A program made the position numbers and the translations under genes. The notes below the pieces were generated by a model. That model ran no database searches and was not told where the DNA came from. It saw only the letters and a program-made list of their open reading frames with translations. This document shows positions 9,624 through 21,261 of a DNA stretch of 64,000 nucleotides, in pieces; positions within the stretch are counted from its first letter, which is position 1, and each line of letters begins with the position of its first letter. The DNA is from Haematobia irritans (taxonomy: Eukaryota; Arthropoda; Insecta; Diptera; Muscidae): contig NC_134398.1 in the NCBI RefSeq assembly GCF_050003625.1, forward strand, positions 60,907,641 through 60,971,640, given 5' to 3'.

Positions 9624-11013
9624 GGCTAAGAACTACCTTGCATATTCCAGAGGAATTAGAATCTGTTGGTATGTCTCTGGATACCTGCAAACTCTTACTG
9701 CGTGAGAAGGATGTTATGATGGCCAATATTCGACGGGAGAATTGCAAGATTTGTAAACTTCAACCGCACACTAGATATGCTAGTGTTCTCAAGACGTCAG
9801 ATACACTCCTGATATCTGCTATAACTGGTCGCTGCCTGATAGGCGAATTTGCAAAAACTATAGGTGCGAAGTATAATTACTATTGTATAAGCTTTCATGA
9901 TGCGGAGGAAAAGGAATCAATTAAACACCTCTTGTGTGAGTGTCCTGCATTTTGTGTAAGTCGTAAGCGAATTTTAGGGGCATATAGCTTTAGATTACTG
10001 GCGGACCTGGAAAACGTTAACTTAAGCAGTCTGTTAATGTTTTTGGAACAATCTGGTTGGTTCAACAAAAGAAAATAATAGAGAAGGTTCAGTGGTTAAA
10101 ACTAGAAGTGCCCATATGTAATAGGTACCTTTAGTTGAATGTGGTATCACAACACCAAAAGAATTCTCTTCGTTAATTTTACGAAGAATTCTTTAACTAT
10201 TCTTCCTGAATTCTTCATTAAAATAACGAAATTTCCATTCATTTCGTAAATTTTACGAAAAGCATTTTACGAATATACGAAACTTCTACGAAATATTCTA
10301 CATTAACTTTTTTTCGTAAAAAGTTCGTACTTTTAATGAAACTTTCTTCAAATTTCATGAATTTTGTGAAGAAGTTTCATAAAAAGTACGAAACATTTTC
10401 TTTGAAATAACGAAGAAGTTTCATTGAAGTTGTAAAATTTCCGTTCGCGGCATTAAATTGTCTTTTATAATGTGCTTGAGTGTATTCCTTTATTCTATTT
10501 TTTTATGCAAGTCTATGCTAGTTTTCATTTGGGTGATAGCGCGCTATGAATAAAACTGAAGCAATAAAACTAAAAATTATTCAAAAACTTAAGATGTAAA
10601 GTAGTGATGTCATTTTTCACACTTGTAACTACAACCAAATGCACTTTCGACTATAACTTTTTTTTTTCTAAAAGTTCGAATATTTTTGAAAAAAAATGTA
10701 CGAAAGTTTTTCATAAAAAGTACGAAACATTTTCATAAAAAGAACGAAATTGTTTCATAAAAAGTACGAAAATTTTTCATAAAAATACGAATTTTTTCTT
10801 ACAAACTACGAAAATTTTGGAAGAATTTTTCTTCGTAAAAAGTACGAAATATTTCGTACTTTTAATGAAAAGTTTCTTTGGTTGTAAAACAATTACAAAT
10901 TTCGTACTTTTAACGAAATGTTTCGTTCCTTCTACGAAGAAAATTCTTTCGGTGAATGGACTGAATAGCCTAAGTGAGCCTGAAACTTAATCGGGCTGCC
11001 ACTTTAACCTAAG
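9624..11013 (+). mobile_element. 5'-truncated LINE (RNase H type), copy A, split by a TIR element
   Basis: The 3' end of a non-LTR retrotransposon. The frame from 9,638 to 10,078 encodes the region after the RNase H domain: a leucine-rich stretch, then C..H..EE..S..H-LLCECPAF, a conserved Cys/His signature near the C-terminus, ending at a stop before the 3' UTR. Compared with copy B it has an internal deletion after ENCK. The 3' UTR runs to 10,152, is interrupted by an 802-bp TIR element, and resumes at 10,955 with the family tail (CTGAATAG..TAAGTGAGCCTGA..CGGGCTGCCAC). It is far too short to be active. Confidence 0.82.
10153..10954. mobile_element. 802-bp TIR element (MITE) inside the LINE 3' UTR
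   Basis: Left end CACCAAAAGAATTCTCTTCG. The right end read inverted is CACCGAAAGAATTTTCTTCG, giving TIRs of about 20 bp with three mismatches. The interrupted LINE sequence CAC-AA-TGG shows a 2-bp AA duplication (10,151-10,152 and 10,955-10,956). The interior is packed with TACGAAA/TTTCGTA and AAAAAGTACGAAA units in both orientations, so the whole element could fold. No transposase. The superfamily is not clear from the ends and 2-bp TSD. Confidence 0.75.
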
Positions 11014-11020
11014 CTAATCT

Positions 11021-12990
11021 ATAGAAAGTGTATCAAAAAGTCTCTATACCCCATTGATATTTGCTTCCCTCCTGATTTCCTGCTTTACTTCGTTATTTTT
11101 TCTGAATCTCTTTCTTCCTTCTATTTTCTTCTCTCTTTTTATTTTGATTGGATTGTATTTATTTTATTATATACAGTGAAGAATTTTGTTGTCACATAAG
11201 CTTTCGAGGACAGAAATAGCCATCAGTGCTTGAGCTATGCCAATTGTTGTATCACTGATATCAGCTGCAGTAGTTGCAGCTCTTTGCTGTGGCAGTGACA
11301 AAAATATTGCTACATTCCTTCATGATGTCGTACATCATGTTGATGCTGCAATATTGTCGCCCCAACTGCTACTCCTTCAGCATTCAGAGACTCTTTGGTG
11401 GTTCCGGCGACATTGTCAACTAATAGTTGTAGTTACAATGCATTTGGGGTAAGAGTATAACCAAAGTATTGGGTGTGGGGGATACGCTTGTATTTTCTTC
11501 TTTGCTTGATTTGAGATTTATTAGGATAAAGTGCACAATTTAATAGAGAGGGTGCATACCAAACAAAGGACATTTAAAATACACTTTTAGTTGGCCCTTT
11601 TAGACTGGCTATTTTGTACACTATATCGAAAAACAAACAAGCAAGAACATAATTCTGAAGTTAGGAGGTCAAAAAAATTGATCTTCGTGGACTTAATTTT
11701 TATGCGACAAAAAAAATATACCTATAATAAAAATGTACATATATTTAAATGATTGGCTTTAAGAGAAAAATGTCAAAGTCGTAAAATTTCAAGTGGTTAT
11801 GCGATAAACATCAATCAATAATTTAATTGAATCAATTAAAATAAATGTGAGTAAGGGGCGGCAGCCTCGACGGAACTGACTATATCATACCCTAAACCTA
11901 ATTTTTGGAATTCCTCTAACTACGAATAATCTCGGCAATGATTTACAAACAAATGATCAAATCATTTGGTAATAATGTAGGGTAACGTATTTATCCCTAA
12001 ATGTCACAAATGCAACGAAGACAGAGCATGATATTCAACAGTGATGAATGTGCATTGCAATGTGTCTCAAATACTCGCAGTCATCAATTGCCAATAAAAG
12101 GATTATTTGTATAAGTATTTCTCTTGCACTCATCGTAAGTAAACAATTTGTTGCTACGATGTGATAACAACTAAACAAATGATTAATAATAATAAATTGA
12201 ATATTGCGTATTTAAATGTTTACCCAATGTAGAAGAAGGGAACTAAGAGAAATGCAAATCATTCTGTAGCAGTGTTTAGTTTTAGCTTTGCTTGCCACCT
12301 CACAGAGTCAGAGATAAATAATAGTAAAGAGTACAAAGGGGTGATTGTATTGGACAGTAACTGGAAAACGGAAGGTACTATGAGTCAGAATCTGCTATGG
12401 ATGGTGTTCAATACAGCACAGACTTCTTTTTTAGAATAATAGATGGGAAATCAATGAGGTAATTCAATTTTACGTAGAATTTGCATACACATATATGCGG
12501 ATGGAAACCTATCTTTTAATCTATCCCGATATTCTACCAAAAGTGGTAGATTTTTTTTTGTTTGGTACATTGTTAGAATTGTTAGCGTTTGGATAGATTT
12601 TTCAAAATATTCTGCTCCGACGAAGTGACCTCAATTAATCTTCTATTAAATTTATATTTAACGAATTTCAATACAGAGGATCGGAATTATACAGACTATT
12701 AAATTTTTATGCTGCAATTTACGCAGTATTCATATAAATAAATAGGAATAAATTCTAAGCTAAAAAAGAGATTTATGGGGCTACAAGCAGCCTGTTTTTC
12801 TGAAGTGATTTATGAGTATGCTTTTGATCGAAATATTTACGCTCATATTCATAACAATTTACTGACAATTTATCGAAGAAATTTATAACATAACATTATT
12901 AACAGAAGGTTTAAAGTTAACGTTAAATTTTTTTGCGATATGGGACTTAATCAATATTTTCAAAAGTCTTAATTTTCGTGTTAGGTCATT
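11021..12990. other. Unassigned DNA with GCA/TTG-rich patch
   Basis: No recognisable gene. 11,230-11,450 is richer in G+C and in CTGCAG/GTTGTAG-type triplets and gives a 71-aa frame, but it has no domain, looks like low-complexity DNA and was not called. Other parts are AT-rich with short TCAATCAATAATTTAATTG motifs (11,805-11,850). Confidence 0.45.
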
Positions 12991-14513
12991 ATACCCTTCA
13001 CCACTACTGTGGTACAGGGTATAATAAGTTTGTGCATTTGTATGTAACGCCAAGAAATAGTGGTCATAGACCCATCTTTTAGTATACCGATAGGCTTAGA
13101 ATTAAATTCTGAGTCGATTTAGCGATGTCCGTCTGTCTGTTTGTCTGTCTGTCCGTCCGTCTGTCTGTATATGTAATTTTGTGCACAAAGTACAGCTCGC
13201 AATTTAATTCCGATCGTCCTCAAATTTCGCATAGGGCCGTTTTTTGGGACAGAGACAATCGCTATTCGTTGTGGAAAAAAATCGGTTCAGATTTAGATAT
13301 AGCTGTCATATATATTTTTCCCCGATGTGGTCATAGTTAGCGTGTTTATCAACCGATTTTGTTGAAATACCGTATATCCAAATATTTTATGAATCTCGAA
13401 AATCTTGCAAAATATCAGCCAAATCGGTTCAGATTTAGATATAGCTCCCATATATATCTTTCGTCCGATTTAGACTCATATGACACAGAGGCCAAAGTTT
13501 ACTACCGATCTTCGTGAAATTTTGCACAGAGTGTAGAATTGACATTCTACCAATGCTTGGTAAATTTGATTGAAATCGGTTCAAATTTAGATATAGCTCC
13601 CATATATATTTTTCGTCCGATTTGAACTTATATGGCCACAAAAGCCAGAGTTTTGCCGTGATTTGCTTCAAATTTTGCACAAGGGGTACGTTTAATAGTA
13701 TCGTTAAGTGGGTTAAATTTTGTTAAAATCGTTTCAGATTTAGATATAGCTCAAATATATATCTTTCGCCCGATTTGGACTTATATGGTCTCAAATGCCA
13801 GAGTTTTGTCCTGACTTACTTAAAGCGGTGCTTTTAACGATACTATTGTATGTGCCAAATATGGTCAAAATCGATTCAGATTTAGATATAACTCCCATAT
13901 ATATATTTCCTCCGATTTGAACTTATATGGCCTCAAAATCCAGGGTTTAGCCGTGATTTGCTTCAAATTTCGTACAAGGAGTACGTTTAGTAATATAGGT
14001 AAATTTGGTTGCAATCGGTTCAGATCTAGATATGGCTCCCATATATATCTCCCGTCCGATTTGCACTCATATGACCAGGGCGGCCAAAGTTATACTCCCA
14101 TTTACGTGAAATTTCGCATAGATAGCAGAATTATTATTCTAACTATGCATGTCAAATTTAGTCAAAATTGGTTCAGATTGTATATAGCTCCCATATATAC
14201 GTACACCAGAGTTGGGGAAATATGGTAGACTGTTTCATATTTTAGACCCATTTTCAATGGGATTTTCCTCCAATTGAGTGGATAGTTTCCTCAGAGAATA
14301 CAAATATGGCCAAAATTCTCACACCTTCCACAAAATTCTGTGATGATTTCCCCATATCTTAGTCATATCCTACACACTGCAATGCCAAAATTTCCACTGA
14401 ACGGATGAGTTTTAAATAAGGCTCCAAGTCACCCGACTAGACCAAATAATATATCACTTGACCACATATCTTGGCGAGATCTAACCAATATCCTTGTAAA
14501 ATCGCCACTGAGT

Positions 14514-16132
14514 ACACAGAGAATACAGATTGGTTGTGACAATCGAATTTATTGCCAACCTCCTTTTGGCAGTTGTAGCAACTACCAGTTGGCAGTTGTG
14601 CCTCCCGACTGATTCGGTCGACACAACTAATATCTCATATGGTGTTGGTTGGGTCTGCCGACGATATCGGTTGTTGCTACCTTCATCATTCGGTTGTGCT
14701 GCCCGAACTTAATAGTGCTCATGTCCAAAGTAGAAACCAATTTCTTCTCAATTAAATATTATATTATACACATTTTATTTTATTTAAATATATGTATAGT
14801 ATGAATCGAAAAACAATGTATTTGATCAAATGTCTTTTGTAATCACGCTACATCCTACAATAATGAAGTTATCGAGTTGAAATTCTTTTGTCTGCAGGCA
14901 GGTCAAGTTTGCAAATGGGCTATATCGGCCCATGTTTTGCGTTCTTTAGCATCGAGACATTGTAATTTCTATCCGATTTGAAAATTGAAATCTAAAGGTA
15001 TTACAGGCTCGCAAATATGTGTGTGGTATATAAAGTGTGTCGGTTTTGTCTAACTCCAATTAGGGCCTATTTTCCGATTTGAATTCTTGAATCTAGAAAA
15101 CCGAAATTTTTATCCGATTTGATTAAAATTTGAAATCTACATGTAAAATACATTTTTCCTGAAATAGTAAATCTAGAACCATGAATTGATATGTCAAATT
15201 TGCTTTATACCGGTATGGGTTTGATATAATCCTCATTTACACCGGTCTCCCGAATTAACTTCATGGAAAAAAGCGCACTGATAACCCAAATTGCACGTGA
15301 CTAGAAGTAAAATTTACCGAGTTTAGTTATGGTACTCATTCGATTAATGCGGGTAAAGATCTATAGAATTTAGATTTATAATCATATGATAGGCAGATAC
15401 TCTTCCAGAAGAAGTTAAAAATTCCTCTAATACTCAACCAAAAATGGTTTTTATAAGTCCAGAATCTTATGTAGTCTCCATATGTATAAACTTTATATTT
15501 ATCTTCGGGAAGTATACAATTTCAACCAATCTCTTTGGGAGAGTATCGGAACCAGCAAGATTCAAGTTAAAGCACTCCTCCATGTTTATTTGCCATACAT
15601 GCTAGAAATTCGGTACATGGAGTTATTTGGAGTTATCTAAAAAAATATGTTTAATACAAACCAATGTTTTCAATTTTTTGTCCACAGGAAACATCCCTTT
15701 CTGAGAGGATTCGTTAGTGAAGATTACATAATTTTGCCACATTCCTCGATTTAAAATTTCTATATTAAATATGAAAGTTTTTCTTCAATTAATTTTAATA
15801 ACATCAAATGACAATTAAAAAGTATTTGAAATATCATTCGGCTGTAACTACTATATGCACATGGTGGGTACAAACTGATAGTTAAGAAATGTTTTTACGG
15901 TTGGTCGTATCAACCATTTTGAATCAAAATTATTAAAATGAGGTAGATTTGATTGGCGCAACCATTTTTCTGGTGACACGACAGAAAATCTGTTGAAAAT
16001 CTCACCAAATGGTTATAAGTACGAACAAATACATGTAAGTACTGAAAATTGATATGAACAACTTATACATATATATCTAAATATAGAATGTTTCTAGCTA
16101 CAACCGAATTCCAACCAGTCTCTTCTCTGTGT
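14514..16132. mobile_element. TIR element nested in the family 1 Helentron-like repeat
   Basis: Inverted ends ACACAGAGAATACAGATTGG and ACACAGAGAAGAGACTGG (the latter read from the right end), with GGTTGT motifs just inside both ends. Left and right flanks rejoin the family 1 sequence (ATCGCCACTGAGT / AGCAAAAATTGTAAATATTAC), so the insertion is clean, with at most a 2-3 bp duplication. Its middle (14,838-15,600) is foreign sequence from a family 2 Helentron-like element. The 60-aa frame at 14,530 has no domain. Confidence 0.6.
14838..15600 (+). mobile_element. Family 2 Helentron-like fragment (third nesting level)
   Basis: TAATCACGCTACATCC..CAATAATG, GTCTGCAGGCAGGTCAAGTTTG and GGGCTATATCGGCCCATG match the same stretch in the full element at 52,220-52,345. 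Degraded units with TTTATCCGATTTG..TGAAATCTA follow. Both termini are missing. Confidence 0.55.
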
Positions 16133-18180
16133 GTAGCAAAAATTGTAAATATTACTCTAATTGTGCTATATCTCGAATACATATGTATCGCCTGAAAAAT
16201 CATAAATCTCTTTTGTACAATTGCATTAAAATTTCTCTCGCTTCATATTTCCCATATTTTTTACTAACATTGTGTTTCATCTCAGGGCGTTATCCGATTT
16301 AAATTTTAATTCTAGAGTTTTTGTAGAAGTACAAAAAATTGTTTCCATTAAGAGTATTTGTATCTGGAAATGCAAACTTTTATATAGCTCCCAGCAAATT
16401 TTAAGTAGTTGAGATGGTAACACAAATTTTTGCCTACATAGTGGTGAAGGGTATAATATAGTCGGCTCCGCCCGACTTTAGACTTTACTTACTTGTTTTT
16501 ACTTTCCTTTGACACGGACTATCAAAGTACATTGCAATACCACATGCTCTTTTTTGATGGAAGTTGGAATATTCCTTTTTTGGTCCAAACTAAAATTTTT
16601 TTGGAAGAAAAAATGTATACCTCAAACCGCATGGTGGTCAGGGTATAATGACTCTGATCTGCCAAAAACCCAAAATCACCTCGTGAGCTGACCTAGCTCT
16701 TGGTGTTTGTCTGTCCATGTACTGGTTGTACAAAGGATTAAAGTCGCAATTATTAAGCGATTTCGATGAAATTTGGCAAATCGCATTTTTGGCACAAGGG
16801 CGATCGATATTGAATGTGAAAAAAACTTGGTTCACATATAGATATAGATCCCATATACCTATATGCATCGGTCGATTTCGACAAATGGGGACAGATTGCG
16901 CTTTTTTACTAACAGATCGGCGTCAAATTTGGTAAAAAATAATCTAATCCACTGCATTTGTATTGTGAAAAATCATCCAAATGGGTTCAGATTTAGATAT
17001 AGCTCCAATATATATGTACGAGTATCACCCTATTTTTTAATTTTTGCCATAAAACCCTTATTTATTAACCAATTTTACTCAAAGTTGGCTACATTTAATG
17101 TTCTATAGGACTAAGTGGACCTTTAAAGAATCATCCAAATCGGTTCAGATTTAGATATAGCTCCCATATATATGTATCGCCCGATTTTCCAAAATTTTTA
17201 CCATAATAGCCTAAATAATAGCCCACAAAGTATATTTGTCCGTCCGTATATTTGGTGTTTGCAGGATTCCGGTCGCATTTATCAACCAATTTTGATGAAG
17301 TTTGGTACACGGTGTTTTTTTTTGCACAAGGACGAACCCTATTGAAATTGGGAAAATTCGGATCAAACATAGATATAACTCACATATATATGTATTGCCC
17401 GATTTCGGCCAAAGGGGTCATAGTGCGCTTCTATACTAACCGATTGTCTTCAAATTTGGCACGAAGTATGTTAATCTTTTTCACCTTCCGTTAAGTGTGC
17501 ATTTCATCGAAATCGGTTCAGATTTAGATATAGCTCCCATATATATGTATCGCCCGATTTTCCCAAATTTGGCCATAAAACCCTTATTTATTAACCGGTC
17601 TTACTCAAAGTTGGCTTACTCGCATCTTCTATAGCACTGACTATACACTGAAAAAACAGTGAACCCTTTTCCATTGCAAAATGAACTAAACTGTAGTAAT
17701 ATTGACCATGATTTAGCCCTTAAGATTTTTTTCAACTTGTCTAGTTTATAATTCTCTTAAATTTTAGTTCATCTATAACATTGTACTTTAGTTCATTTTT
17801 ACAAAACCATAAGAGTTATATACCCCTACCAAGTTAAAAAGTCAGTATTATTTTGGTTTACTTGCTTATTTTTTGGCAAACCTGATAATAAAAATTCGTT
17901 AACAGTCTCTTTAAAATGTCGACGACTAAACTATTTTTAAATCAATCATTCCACAGTACAGAGAAATTAAATAATTAAAGGAACAACAAACCGTTTTAAT
18001 ATTATGAAAATTTGCATACAATAAAATTAAACCTTCTTTAAGCAAAAGTAGTTTATTATAAAAACTTATGATGAAAGTTCTTAATACAATGTTTTTGTGA
18101 ATAAAAATTATGACCACGTGGAACAAGAAAGTAGTTTATTTTAACTCGCTTTTTGGACATTTTGACTTTTCCTTAGTTTT

Positions 18181-18374
18181 TTATTCATCGTAAGTATATT
18201 TTTCACATATCTTGCTGAAAAAAATGGAAGGAATAATGGAAAATTAACATGTAATAAAATATAATTTTTTAGCTCTTTAAATTAGCTTGTAACTTACCAT
18301 ATTTGGGGGCATTTTTTTAAATGGTGTAAGGAATTCAACTTTTCTTAGATAAACGTACCTCATAAAGTTTGTAC
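18181..18374 (-). pseudogene. Last two exons of the gene-like unit in the 3-kb element, copy 1
   Basis: Exon 18,374-18,298 follows TTGTTTCAG and ends ATG|GTAAGT. The terminal exon starts at 18,214 after TTTTTTTCAG and ends with TAA at 18,183-18,181. The first exon is open in the frame giving TNFMRYVYLRKVEFLTPF. The last exon gives KICEKYTYDE-stop in the frame matching copy 2. One extra C in the CCCCC run (copy 2 has CCCC) shifts the junction so the two no longer join in frame, which is why this copy is called a pseudogene. Function unknown. Confidence 0.4.
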
Positions 18375-18505
18375 CTGAAACAATTAGAGAAATAATGAAT
18401 TAAGTAATATATTAACTCATAAAATTGTGTTGTTATCGATGTGAAGGACAAAATACAATAAATATTCTTGTTAAAAGAAAGCCAAAGTTTTAGTATTAAA
18501 CTCAC

Positions 18506-18566
18506 CAATTCTCTATTACAATGTACGCTGAGGTTAAAAAGTTTTCGAAATTCATTTGGGGTTACT
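18506..18566 (-). other. Exon-like cassette 1 (acceptor and donor flanked)
   Basis: On the minus strand, TTTAATTTCAG precedes and GTGAGTTT follows a 61-nt segment that is open after its first base and begins VTPNEFRKLFNLSV. The related cassette at 19,002-19,066 begins VTPDEFGKLL, so the amino-acid sequence is better kept than expected for random DNA. The exit phase does not match the next exon, so a functional transcript from this copy is doubtful. Confidence 0.35.
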
Positions 18567-18696
18567 CTGAAATTAAATATTTATTTTTTACATTAAATAA
18601 AAAACATTAAATTGGTTTCCAAAAAATCTAATTAAAGAAATAATATGCATAAAAAAAGTAAATATTCTGGTTAAAAGAATGTTAAAGAAAGCTTAC

Positions 18697-18726
18697 CAAT
18701 TCATAAAATGTTTCCAAATTGTTATT
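18697..18726 (-). other. Exon-like cassette 2, internally deleted
   Basis: Thirty nucleotides between TTTAATTTCAG and GTAAGC. Its start (AATAACAATTTGGAAAC) and end (GAATTG) match the other cassettes, but the middle part is missing. Confidence 0.3.
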
Positions 18727-19001
18727 CTGAAATTAAATATTTGTTTTTTACATTAAAAATATTAAATTGGTTTCCAAAAATATTTGATTAAAGTAATACT
18801 AAAATAAGGTATTAAAAACCTGTAATTTTGATAATAAAAAGGTCATAAAAACGTAAATATTCTAGTGAAAAGAAAGCCAATTTTTAAAAGAAATCTTACC
18901 ACTTCTCTATTAAACTATACGCTGAGGAGAATAGCAAATAATAATATACATAAAGAATATTATTTTTTAAAAGAAAACCACATTGAAAAAATAACACTTA
19001 C

Positions 19002-19066
19002 CTATTTATGATTAAACTATAGGCTGAGGTGTAACAAGCAATTTTCCAAATTCATCTGGAGTTACT
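19002..19066 (-). other. Exon-like cassette 4
   Basis: Sixty-five nucleotides between TTCAATTTCAG and GTAAGTGT. The frame after the first base starts VTPDEFGKLLVTPQPIV and then meets a TAA. A further related donor-side half-cassette (GCGTATAGTTTAATAGAGAAG before GTAAGATT) is at 18,899-18,926. Confidence 0.35.
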
Positions 19067-19239
19067 CTGAAATTGAATATTTATTTTTTACATTGAATAA
19101 TAAAAATTAAATTAGATAAAACAATTTCAATATACTTTCCATTTCGGCATTTTTTTCTAAATATTGAACATTCTTAATAACTTTTTTCTAAGCTACTGAT
19201 CATCACTTCGCCATTGTACACCTCATCGCTAAAATATTT

Positions 19240-19653
19240 GGGCTGTTTTCTTTTAGCACTGGATACCCTAAGCCGTGAAGGACTAAAAGAAAACAGAGTA
19301 CTCGTTTATCCAGGACATCTCCAAAAATATGCAACACTGTCATCAGCTATTTAAAAACAATCACAGAAAAGAAGTGAAATCTTGCTTTTTTAATGTATGA
19401 AATACTCCAATTAGTAATAAATATTTACTGCTGAGATTATTTATGACACTATACCACTTTGAATTACATGTTTTTCCGTAAATTAGTCACAATAAAGTGC
19501 TATTGTGAATCGATGAATCGTCACTTTATCAAAACACAATCTGGCAAGATCGGCGCGACTTGCACTGATGAGATGTTCTGGATAGAACACCAGTGCAACG
19601 ATGTCTGGATAGCCCATACAAATGTTGTATCCAGTGCAAAAAGAAAACAGCCC
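19240..19653. mobile_element. 414-bp TIR element inside the 3-kb element, copy 1
   Basis: Terminal inverted repeats of 27 bp with a single mismatch: GGGCTGTTTTCTTTT-A/T-GCACTGGATAC. It is absent from the equivalent place in copy 2 (around 41,619), where AAAATATTAATAAC is continuous, so the insertion postdates duplication of the 3-kb element. Flanks suggest a short TATT-like or 3-bp duplication. The interior has GGATA/TATCC motifs but no transposase. Termini starting GGGCTG recall PIF/Harbinger-type MITEs, but that is only an inference. Confidence 0.75.
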
Positions 19654-19914
19654 TATTAATAACTTTCATTTAAACGTTTTAATAAACAAACACCAATATA
19701 TGTCTCAGAAATCCAAAATATTCCATACCTTTATATTCCCTTGCTACATACTTGCTAAAAAGGTGCAACAGCCCACGCCAACGGCAACTATACAACTGAA
19801 GCATGCCAAACAAAACCAAGCAAAACCAAAACATGTCTACAACAACAAAAACACATGTGCCTTCATTGAAAACAACACCTCATCCAGACAAATAAACCAT
19901 TCGCGAATAATAAA

Positions 19915-19934
19915 CACACACACACACACAAACC
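19915..19934. repeat. (CA)n microsatellite
   Basis: About ten CA dinucleotides within the upstream (minus-strand GT-rich) part of the 3-kb element. A shorter version is at 41,880-41,893 in copy 2. Confidence 0.8.
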
Positions 19935-21261
19935 ACTGAAAGAACAAAAATAAAAACAACCCCACGCTCAGATATACACAACATCCCCATCACTCGCTAC
20001 CATTTCTCATTATTGCATTGCATGCTCTCACTCTCAAAAAAATTTCAAGTAACATCATCTTTACATTAAACATATTTCACTTTGACGAGAAAGATCTATG
20101 TACTATGCATTAGTTCATCGCATCTGTCCACAATTTACTCTAAAAACAATACTCTTAAATGCATATCAGTATAAGAACGATGAAACGTTTAACTTAAAAT
20201 TAGCAAAAACTTCATGAAATTATATCTACCCATTTTTGACGAAAATGTCTATAAATTTAATTACATGTGGACTAAAAATATTTCATTAAGAAACCATTAC
20301 CAACTATTATTAACTATAGGAATTGCCAGTAAGAATTTGCTATCCGCTTTCAAGTTCAATTTTCGTAAAAAAATATTTTCTCATACAAAAACTCTTTATA
20401 ATAAATTACACTTATTATTTAGAAAGTATTTTACATTTCATAAGTAGTTTTATAGTATGACGAAAGAATTTTTAACTACCAGTTAAGAACATTTTTAAGG
20501 AAAATTCCATCGTATTTTGTAGGCTATGAACTAAACGATTGCTACTTAAAATTTGTAAAATTTCCTTTCGAGTAGTTAATTTTCGTTAAAGATACGAAAA
20601 ATGAACTAAAATTCTGGAAAATTCTTGTAATAAATTATTGTAAAAATTTTCTTAAATTTACGAGACACTTTTTTTCTGTGTATGTGCCAAAAACCATCTA
20701 AATCGGTTAATATTTAAATATGGCTCCAATATATATGCATCGTTCGATTTTGCAAATTTGGCCATAATACTCTTATTTATTAACCAATGTAACTCAAATT
20801 TCAAACGTTGATGTATTAGCCAATCGTATGTAGAATTACATGTAGCTCTTACATAAATATATTGCCCGACTTTCACCAATTTGTCTACATTAGCCCCCAT
20901 TACTTGAGCGATTTCGTCTTTTGTAATAATGAGCTCAATATTAGTGGCATACTAACTCTGTAGGTGTGAAATCAAGTATAGCTCCTAATATCAAGTGTTT
21001 CTATTCAGATTGAGATAAAGGTACCTCTTAATTTTCTTAAGTAAGGAAATACGTTTTTATCCAACCCTATTTCAATGATACCCCACAAATGTCAACTAAT
21101 TCACCAGGGTTGGTTTAGGGTATAATATAGTCGGCTCATCCCGAATTTCTACTTTACTCACTTGTTTGTTATAATTTGGATTTGACATTTATTTGAACTG
21201 ACATTTATTTGAACCTTTGAAAACCTTTGTTTATATATCGGAAAATGGGACAGAAACTTCG

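Larger units (their letters stand above)
12991..16500 (+). mobile_element. Helentron-like element, family 1, with nested insertions
   Basis: 5' end: ATACCCTTCACCACTACTGTGG..CAGGGTATAATAAG, then GAGTCGATTTAGCGATGTCCGTCTGTC and a run of CTGTCCGTC units (13,123-13,168). This is the order known from DINE-1. The central part is a tandem of about 153-bp units, each with ATCGGTTCAGATTTAGATATAG and a CTCCCATATATA tract (13,430-14,200). 3' end: AGGGTATAATATAG, the GTCGG/CCGAC hairpin and TTTAGACTTTACTTACTTGTTTT (16,447-16,500). It is interrupted by the TIR element at 14,514-16,132. It has no helicase or Rep gene, so it is non-autonomous. Confidence 0.75.
17644..20680 (-). mobile_element. 3-kb element with exon-like cassettes, copy 1
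   Basis: The ends are inverted (CACTGAAAAAACAGTG at the left; the right end read inverted is CACAGAAAAAAAGTGTC). The left flank CTATAG..GACTATA and right flank TATGTGCC belong to the interrupted family 1 repeat. On the minus strand there is a GTGTGT/GAGCGTGGGG upstream stretch, then short cassettes each preceded by TTAATTTCAG and followed by GTAAG or GTGAG, then a terminal exon and an AATAAA-containing tail. A second copy lies at 39,861-42,585, same orientation. It contains a later 414-bp insertion at 19,240. I do not recognise the encoded product. It may be a transposon with an intron-containing gene, or a captured or duplicated host gene. Confidence 0.6.
16615..21167 (+). mobile_element. 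Helentron-like element, family 1, split by the 3-kb element
   Basis: 5' end TATACC..CCGCATGGTGGTCAGGGTATAATG at 16,615. Central units with GGTTCAGATTTAGATATAG and TCCCATATATATGTATCGCCCG follow at about 16,985, 17,150 and 17,515. After the 3-kb insertion it resumes at 20,681 (ATCTAAATCGGTTAATATTTAAATATGG) and ends AGGGTATAATATAGTCGGCTCATCCCGA..TTACTCACTTGTTT at 21,116-21,167. It follows the previous element after only about 115 bp. The 70-80 aa frames in this region are repeat artefacts. Confidence 0.68.
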
